From: CAZADH01 sp964483805
Lineage (GTDB): Bacteria; Muiribacteriota; Ozemobacteria; Ozemobacterales; Ozemobacteraceae
Assembly (NCBI GenBank): GCA_964483805.1
Contig: CAZADH010000018.1
Span: 1 to 39,109 of the forward strand
Direction of reading: 5' to 3'
DNA length: 39,109 nt
The first letter of the stretch is position 1; each line of letters opens with the position of its first letter. Of this stretch, positions 33,465-39,109 are shown piece after piece. Below the pieces are notes generated by a model. That model had not been told where the DNA came from, ran no database searches, and was given only the letters and a program-made list of their open reading frames with translations. The translations under genes and the position numbers were made by a program.

Positions 33465-36400
33465 ATGAACCCGCCCGTTTCGAATGGGCGCCGAGGGTTC
33501 GCGCGCTCTCTGGCCGTGCTTTCCGGTCATGGTGGTTGGATCCTCGCCCTGCTCTTGAGCCTGAGCCCGCTGTTGATATTGCGCTTTGATGCCGAACGCG
33601 AGCGCGAGCGCATTGTCGCGCAGGCCCGGGCCCGTTGGCAGGCGAAGGCCGAACTGGCCGGCGAGCGGGTGCGGGCGTCCGTGCGTCCCGAATACTGGGC
33701 CGAGGCCCTCGGTCGGCACCTGGCCGAAGCGGCGGCGCGGGTGCCGGCGTCGGCGCCGTCCGGGCGACTGGTCGATGTTCTCAATGAGGCCGTCGTTGAC
33801 CCGCGCTTCCGCGATTTTCCCCGGCCCCTGTTGTGGGTCGCCGGGTTGGCGAGCAGTTCCGCTGGTGGGTCAGGGGGATCGGCGAGAGACGGGGCGGTGG
33901 TCGTGCGGGGCCCGGGTATCCAGACCGAGTGGGCGCAGTTCGTCGCCCGGTTGTTGCGGGCCCTGGCGGACCGCGAAGCCGCACAATTGGCCGCGCTCGG
34001 TCGGTCGGTGGCCCTGTCGGTGCCGTTGTCGCGGATCAAGCTCGTGTTCGGCGAGGCCCTGGTCGATCCGCTGTTTTCGCCCGAGTATCGCGGCCGGGCC
34101 TTCGCCGTGATCCATCGGAACCAGACCGGGCTGCTCGTCTGGAACCTGGTCGGTCCGGTCGGGCGGCGGACCGGCGGTGTCCTCATGGTGCTGCCGACCA
34201 CGCAGAGTTCATGGGTTCGCGCGCAAGCCGCGACGCTGCGCACGTTCGCGGGCCATGGTCTGTGGCCGGCGTTCATGCCGTTGCCGGTGCCGGGCGTTAC
34301 GCCCACGCGGGTGCATGTGCCAACCGATTTCACCGATGCGACGGCCCTGCAGGCGCTGTCTGCCTGGCAGGCCGAAATGTCGGCGACGTTGTCGCCGGCG
34401 CCCGATACCGATCAGGCCCGCATCCGTCTGACCGCGCCGCGCTTGCATCAGGTGCGGTCACTCGATAACACGGGGCGATGGTGGGCGTTGGCGTTTCCGC
34501 TCGACGCGCTCAGCGGCAGTCTGGGCGTTATCTGTGGCCGTGTCCCGCTTTGCCGCGCCGGGCTGCGCGATCAGGTTGCGTCCATGGGCTTGACCCTGTG
34601 GGTCGTGCTGTGGACCCTGCTTCTGCTGCGGCAGATGGTCATGGGCCGCGGCCTCGTCCTTGGCGTCCGCGGCACGCTGCTGCTCTGGTTCATCGGCATC
34701 GCCGGCACGCCGTTTGTCATCAGTTGGGGCGCCGTCGAGCGCCTGCTGGTCGACATGCAACAGAACCGCATCGACGCAGCGCGGCGAACACTGCAACGGG
34801 CGATGCGGCAGGTCGAGACCGGCACGAGTCGCTACTCCGAACGGTACGTGCAGGCCTGCCGCGAGATCTGCGCCCGGCCGCGTCTGCTCGAACAATTGCT
34901 CGGCGTGCAATTTCGGGGCGAGTCGGTCGATCGGTTGACCGACGCTGTCTGGCAGGAACTGGTGCGACGACGGGTCAGCATGACCATGTTCGCGGTACAG
35001 GGTCACAAGAACATGGCCTTCGATCGGTATTCCGACGATGTCGCTGAGGAGAACCGGCGCTGGAGTCGCACCCTGACCCAGGATCTGTGGATACGCCTGC
35101 TCGCGGAATACCCGACACCGCCCGATATTCGCGCCCTGAAGCCCACCCTGAGCCGGGGGCGGCGACTGGTGGTCACCGGCGACAACAACCTGACCAAAGA
35201 CAGCAAGATCGGCAAGCCCGACGTCGAGGAATATCGCACCTTCAGCGTCGGGCCCAAGAAGTGGACGACGTTCCGCACCGGTCTCATGCGCGGGCCATGG
35301 CTGTATTACGAACTGTTTTTCCTCTGGGATGAAGACGCGCTGATTCGCGATTATCTTGCCCACACCACGGTGACGACCCGCACCGGTCGCACGGCGGGCG
35401 GCGCGCAGGTGTGTGCGTTTCGTCGCGGTCCTCACGGCGTCGAGGCCGTGACCCCGGGACTCGAGCAGTCGGCCCGGCGCCACCAATGGGATGCCCTGGC
35501 GCGGGCGGCCGCCAGGAGGCCGATTGCAGCCGTGCGTTGGCGGGCGCGCGAATTGGTGGTCGGCTACACCACGTCCCGCCTTCCCGGTTATGTGCTGGTG
35601 GGCCGGATCTCGTTGGTTCCGGTGGCGCAGGCGATGGACGACGCGCGCCGGCGCTGGTTGGGGCGATGGGCTGCGGTCATTGTGGCGGTGCTGGCCATCG
35701 GCCTTGCTCTCGCGCGCTGGCTGGCCGAACCGCTGGTGCGCATGACCGCCGGTCTGCGCGCGGTGAGCGCCGGCGACCTGGGGGTGCGTATCACCGAGTC
35801 GCGCGGTGATGAACTGGAGGCCGCCGGCGCCACCCTCGATCGCATGATCGATTGGCTGCGGGAACGGCGTGATATGAGTCGGTTCGTGGCCCCGCAGGTG
35901 CTCGATATCGTCGGGGCCGGTGATCCGCGGGCTGCCATGGCCGGGCGTGTGCGCGATGTGGTCGTGCTCGCCTCCGATATCCGTGGGTTCACGACGATCA
36001 CCGAGTTGCATGATCCGCACGATGTATTTACAATGTTGAATCGCCACATGGAGGCGATGACCGCGGTGATCCAGGATCACGGCGGCGTGATCGATCGCTT
36101 CATCGGTGATGCGATCGTCGCCGTGTTCTATGCGCGCGCCGATCACGACGCGGTGGTCGATGCCGTCGCCGCGGCAGCGGCAATGCGTTCGGTGCATGCC
36201 TTGCTGCAGCGCCAGCGTCAGGCCCGCCGGCAGTTCACCTATGACATCGGCGTCGGCATCGAGATGGGCCGCGCCGTGGCCGGCGTCGTCGGTGATGCGG
36301 CATCCCGCCTCGACTTCACCGTGCTGGGTGAGGCGGTGCAACGGGCGGCCGAGCTCGAGAGCCGGTCTCGGTACGGCAGCCACACCCGTGTCGTGGTTTC

Positions 36401-39109
36401 GCCGGCCGTGCGGGCGCAGGCCGAAAGCGCGGGTTGGTCGTTTGTGGCGCTCGTCGATGCCACCGATGCCGCAGAGTTGGCCTCGCTCACCTGCGCCGGC
36501 CGGCGCTCCTCCGGCGACATTGCGGCGACCGCACCCGTCGGTCCGATGGTCTGCGACACGGATGCCCGTGACGTCCGAGGTGCGGGGGCGGCGGCCCCGG
36601 CCGAAGGTGAACCGGCGTTCGCCGGACGAGCCTGGTCATGGCGGCGCCGTCTGGCCGCGGCCGCCGTGTTGCTCGTTCCCGCGCTCTTCGTCGGAGAGCT
36701 GGTGGTCGAGCGGCAGGAGGTCTCGCGGCAGCGCGCTGCCGATGTCGCGGGGGTTGGCCTCGACGAGGCCTATCGTTTGGTCGATCAGTCTTTCGACCCG
36801 CTGGTGCAGGCCAGCATTCTCTGCCGACGCATGGTGCGGGTGAGCGAGCAGCGGGCCGGTCGCAGCGCCGACCCCGACACGGAGGTGCCGCGGGCGATCC
36901 ATGAGCGCTTGACCGCGCTTTCACGCGGCCTGCCGGCGATGCAGTGGAGTATCGCCGCCTGGCCGGGTTTCGCCTACGCTTCACAGACCGGGGAGATCGA
37001 GCGGGCCATCGGCTTCGACAATATACGTATGTTGTATGACGGTGGTCCGCGTCATGCCGATGATGCCAGTTGTCGCCAGTTCATGGTGTTGGCCCAGGCC
37101 ATGCTCATCCGACCACTGCTGCGCTTTGCCATTGTCGACCTGGCCGCGTTTCGTCCTGAGTTCTGGATGTCGGTTGCCCTGCGCAGCGATCTGTTTACCA
37201 CCGATCAGAAGACATTCTGGTCGTGGTGCATCAACCACGGTACGGCGATGGGGCAGTTTTCGCCGATCGCCCTCGCCAATCGACCGTTCCAGGAATTCTG
37301 GTTACCATACTGGACGACACCGCGGCGTGCTCGAGGGGTCCCGGCCGGCGCCGTGCTGGTCCTCTTGCCCTCGAAAACCCTCGCGGTGCGCGATGGTCTG
37401 CGTTTTCTCGTGGCCAACCTGCATGCCCTGGGGGTGGAAGCGTCGATTGTCCCATTGCGGGGACGTTCGCGCTGGCGGGTGGAGTCGACCGCCTGGCGGC
37501 ATGATCCGACGCTGCGTGAGTTGGCCCGCGTGCCCGGTGACGACGTGTCCTTCCGCCACGGGTGGGCGAAGGCAGAACGCTGGTTGCGTTTCGCTTCGTC
37601 ATATCGTGTATTGCTCGCGCAACGGGTCGTTGGTGCGCCGGCGTCGGCCGGGTTGGCAGCGCGGGGCACGGTTCCCGGGATGCTCGCCATCGCGGCCTTG
37701 GTGGTGGCCTGGTTGGGCATCCGTCGCTACACGGTGCGGGGTTGGTCGCTGGTCTTGCAGACGACGCTGGCATTCACCCTGGTGCTTGGCGTCGGGGCGG
37801 TGCTGGGTTGGGTGGCTCTCGAAGGCGCCCTCGACGAGCAACGCGAGCGTCGTCTGGCCGATGCCCAGCGCGATGTCGAACACCGTCTGGCCGCTATCGA
37901 GGCCGGCAGCGCCCTGTATTCGACCTACCAGGTCAAAGCCGCGCTCTCGGCGTGGCGCCAGGTCGGCATGCGGCGTGGTCTGATGCAGTTGCCCGTCCCG
38001 CTGCGTGAATACAAACAGCGCACTCTGGCACGGCAGGTCGATCACCTCTTCTTCCGCCTGGTTCGCCAGGGGACCTCGATCCAGCGGTTGATGGTGGTCG
38101 GCCCGAACGGCTACTTCACCGGTTCGAACCGCGACGCCGTGTTGACCGTGGGTATGCGCGGGGCTTACAGCCAGACCGTCGCCGCCCTGTCACCGGCGGT
38201 TCTGGGCGAGGCACCGGCCCGCGAGAGTGCCCGTGAAACCCTGTTGCAGGCACAGCTCGATGAGATGCGCGTGCTGCTGTCGGGGTTGGTGCCGCCCGAC
38301 TGGTTTGCTGCCCTGATGATGGCGCCCCGGGCGTTCACGGTCGGCGGCATCGAAGATGCGCGGGGCAAGAAGAATATGCTGACCTGGTTCGAGGTTCTGC
38401 CGCGTCACGGTTGTCTGGTGGTCAGTCTCGAACTGGACAACATCCCGGTCGGCATTCACGTTCTGCGCGAATGGTATCGCACCTATCGGGCCGAGTCTGA
38501 CCTGCCGCTGCGTTGGCAGGTGACGCAGCGCACGCTCCCGGGCTGGAAACAGGTCTTCCCGTTTGGCGAAGTGCGGGCCCGGCGGACGTGGCCCGATCGG
38601 CCGCCTCTGGGCGAACCGGGCTATACGGTGCATGGCCACCAGTTGTTGACGCCGCGTCGGGGGCTGTTGCACGAGCATGCAATGTGGGCTGAGTGCGCCG
38701 ATGCGCCGTTGTGGCGATCGGTGCGCGACGGTACACGGGAAGCAGCCGTTCTCGTGGTGCCGGGTCAAGAAATGAGAAACAATACATTGTATGGCTGGCT
38801 TGACGTCTCGGCTCTGCTCTCTGCGCAGGTGCGCAGCGCCGATCGTGAGCGGCAGGGCATGCTGTTCCTGGCGGCAGTGGCGTGGGTGTTTGCCACCCTG
38901 GCGGCGCGGCGGTTCCTCGGGCCGGTGCGCGACCTGATCGCGGCAGCGCGCGCGGTGATGCGGGGTGAGTTCGCCGTGGCGCTGCCGGAAACCCGCGCCG
39001 ACGAGTTCGGCCAGTTGGCAGTGGCCTTCAACAACATGGTCAAGATCCGCACCAACGACTACCGCAATCCCTACGTATACGCCCATCCGCTGTCCGGCGT
39101 CGTGCAGGT
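33465..39109 (+). CDS. Giant multi-pass receptor with class III cyclase domain (partial, runs off the window)
   Basis: One open frame of 1881 codons without a stop to the window end. First unit: TM at about 22-40, sensor region, two TMs (about 369-390, 399-420), second sensor region, TM (about 730-752), HAMP (about 752-805), class III cyclase (about 830-985). The cyclase has metal aspartates Asp838 (ASDIRGFT) and Asp882 (FIGDAIVAV), and adenine-contacting Asp950 (LDFT). The usual Lys before FIGDA is Arg, and the NxxxR transition-state pair is Gln959 and Glu963 (VQRAAELE). Second unit: TM (about 1058), sensor, two TMs (about 1402-1450), sensor, TM (about 1797) and HAMP (about 1818-1870), where the window stops. 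The repeated order predicts another cyclase domain downstream. The start is ATG 33465; no ribosome-binding site is visible, and a hairpin precedes it. Confidence 0.85.
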   Translation, partial: MNPPVSNGRRGFARSLAVLSGHGGWILALLLSLSPLLILRFDAERERERIVAQARARWQAKAELAGERVRASVRPEYWAEALGRHLAEAAARVPASAPSGRLVDVLNEAVVDPRFRDFPRPLLWVAGLASSSAGGSGGSARDGAVVVRGPGIQTEWAQFVARLLRALADREAAQLAALGRSVALSVPLSRIKLVFGEALVDPLFSPEYRGRAFAVIHRNQTGLLVWNLVGPVGRRTGGVLMVLPTTQSSWVRAQAATLRTFAGHGLWPAFMPLPVPGVTPTRVHVPTDFTDATALQALSAWQAEMSATLSPAPDTDQARIRLTAPRLHQVRSLDNTGRWWALAFPLDALSGSLGVICGRVPLCRAGLRDQVASMGLTLWVVLWTLLLLRQMVMGRGLVLGVRGTLLLWFIGIAGTPFVISWGAVERLLVDMQQNRIDAARRTLQRAMRQVETGTSRYSERYVQACREICARPRLLEQLLGVQFRGESVDRLTDAVWQELVRRRVSMTMFAVQGHKNMAFDRYSDDVAEENRRWSRTLTQDLWIRLLAEYPTPPDIRALKPTLSRGRRLVVTGDNNLTKDSKIGKPDVEEYRTFSVGPKKWTTFRTGLMRGPWLYYELFFLWDEDALIRDYLAHTTVTTRTGRTAGGAQVCAFRRGPHGVEAVTPGLEQSARRHQWDALARAAARRPIAAVRWRARELVVGYTTSRLPGYVLVGRISLVPVAQAMDDARRRWLGRWAAVIVAVLAIGLALARWLAEPLVRMTAGLRAVSAGDLGVRITESRGDELEAAGATLDRMIDWLRERRDMSRFVAPQVLDIVGAGDPRAAMAGRVRDVVVLASDIRGFTTITELHDPHDVFTMLNRHMEAMTAVIQDHGGVIDRFIGDAIVAVFYARADHDAVVDAVAAAAAMRSVHALLQRQRQARRQFTYDIGVGIEMGRAVAGVVGDAASRLDFTVLGEAVQRAAELESRSRYGSHTRVVVSPAVRAQAESAGWSFVALVDATDAAELASLTCAGRRSSGDIAATAPVGPMVCDTDARDVRGAGAAAPAEGEPAFAGRAWSWRRRLAAAAVLLVPALFVGELVVERQEVSRQRAADVAGVGLDEAYRLVDQSFDPLVQASILCRRMVRVSEQRAGRSADPDTEVPRAIHERLTALSRGLPAMQWSIAAWPGFAYASQTGEIERAIGFDNIRMLYDGGPRHADDASCRQFMVLAQAMLIRPLLRFAIVDLAAFRPEFWMSVALRSDLFTTDQKTFWSWCINHGTAMGQFSPIALANRPFQEFWLPYWTTPRRARGVPAGAVLVLLPSKTLAVRDGLRFLVANLHALGVEASIVPLRGRSRWRVESTAWRHDPTLRELARVPGDDVSFRHGWAKAERWLRFASSYRVLLAQRVVGAPASAGLAARGTVPGMLAIAALVVAWLGIRRYTVRGWSLVLQTTLAFTLVLGVGAVLGWVALEGALDEQRERRLADAQRDVEHRLAAIEAGSALYSTYQVKAALSAWRQVGMRRGLMQLPVPLREYKQRTLARQVDHLFFRLVRQGTSIQRLMVVGPNGYFTGSNRDAVLTVGMRGAYSQTVAALSPAVLGEAPARESARETLLQAQLDEMRVLLSGLVPPDWFAALMMAPRAFTVGGIEDARGKKNMLTWFEVLPRHGCLVVSLELDNIPVGIHVLREWYRTYRAESDLPLRWQVTQRTLPGWKQVFPFGEVRARRTWPDRPPLGEPGYTVHGHQLLTPRRGLLHEHAMWAECADAPLWRSVRDGTREAAVLVVPGQEMRNNTLYGWLDVSALLSAQVRSADRERQGMLFLAAVAWVFATLAARRFLGPVRDLIAAARAVMRGEFAVALPETRADEFGQLAVAFNNMVKIRTNDYRNPYVYAHPLSGVVQ

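Larger units (their letters stand above)
3357..38791. repeat. Highly iterated AT-rich palindromic word TACNNNGTA
   Basis: Exact copies seen by eye start at 3357, 5839, 9088, 11256, 13065, 19056, 21185, 21903, 23158, 27175, 31100, 32860 and 38783. Most extend to TACNNNGTATT or AATACNNNGTAT. One-mismatch versions occur at 101, 2928, 2001 and 26485, among others. Copies lie in genes on both strands and in all three codon frames, and stand out as AT-rich islands. About 13 are seen where some 4 are expected for this base composition. Confidence 0.6.

Noticed and set aside
34458..36383. 641-codon open frame on the minus strand
   Set aside because: It lies antisense to the giant cyclase frame, whose plus-strand reading has clear HAMP and cyclase motifs. 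The minus reading is low-complexity His/Arg/Pro-rich sequence caused by high GC.
1..39109. tRNA, rRNA or intact transposase genes
   Set aside because: No stretch matched conserved tRNA arms, rRNA sequence or a DDE, tyrosine or serine recombinase reading frame.

Overview
This is a GC-rich (roughly 63-65% by eye) chromosomal window from a Gram-negative-type bacterium. Supporting signs are a methyl-accepting chemotaxis protein with a periplasmic sensor, an LplT-PlsC-Aas lysophospholipid-recycling fusion, hybrid sensor kinases and a prkA-yeaH-spoVR stress cluster. The phylum cannot be settled from the sequence. The mix of partner-switching, PrkA/SpoVR and giant HAMP-cyclase genes fits a deep-branching or deltaproteobacterium-like lineage. 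I see no rRNA, tRNA, CRISPR array or intact transposase.

Layout. 1-54 is the end of a short inverted-repeat element. 110-3354 is a HEAT-repeat membrane-anchored protein overlapping a STAS protein. 3419-4905 is a divergent pair of regulators resembling a phage switch: an S24-type repressor lacking its catalytic serine, and a small excisionase/MerR-like HTH protein. 5211-5369 holds tandem cloverleaf repeats in the leader of the LplT-PlsC-Aas fusion (5438-8962). 9082-16597 is a signalling cluster: a PAS4 histidine kinase with receiver, a PAS-GAF-PP2C-HATPase protein (RsbU plus RsbW in one chain), a STAS protein and a chemotaxis receptor. 16818-22632 is a minus-strand accessory and metabolic block: AbiEii-like nucleotidyltransferase with a small partner, NUDIX hydrolase, DOMON-like protein, APH-fold kinase, an unknown protein and a class I/II aminotransferase, several joined by 4-base overlaps.

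22681-22832 is a MITE-like element. 23011-32947 is the PrkA system: prkA, a NapH-type Fe-S membrane protein with TPRs, yeaH (DUF444), spoVR (ycgB) and a second, divergent prkA. A 70-residue cysteine-rich protein follows (33095-33307). From 33465 one uninterrupted reading frame runs off the window end. It encodes a giant receptor with a class III cyclase domain and what looks like a tandem repeat of the whole sensor module.

The most notable features are as follows. (1) The giant cyclase has a C1-like catalytic domain: metal aspartates kept, transition-state Asn/Arg lost. The architecture predicts a second cyclase domain just beyond the window, giving a fused pseudo-heterodimer like animal membrane cyclases. 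(2) An AT-rich palindromic word, TACNNNGTAT or TGTATT, recurs about once per kilobase in all codon frames and on both strands. (3) A family of cloverleaf-folding repeats includes one copy read in frame inside yeaH. (4) A 135-bp MITE-like element has an apparent 8-bp target duplication.
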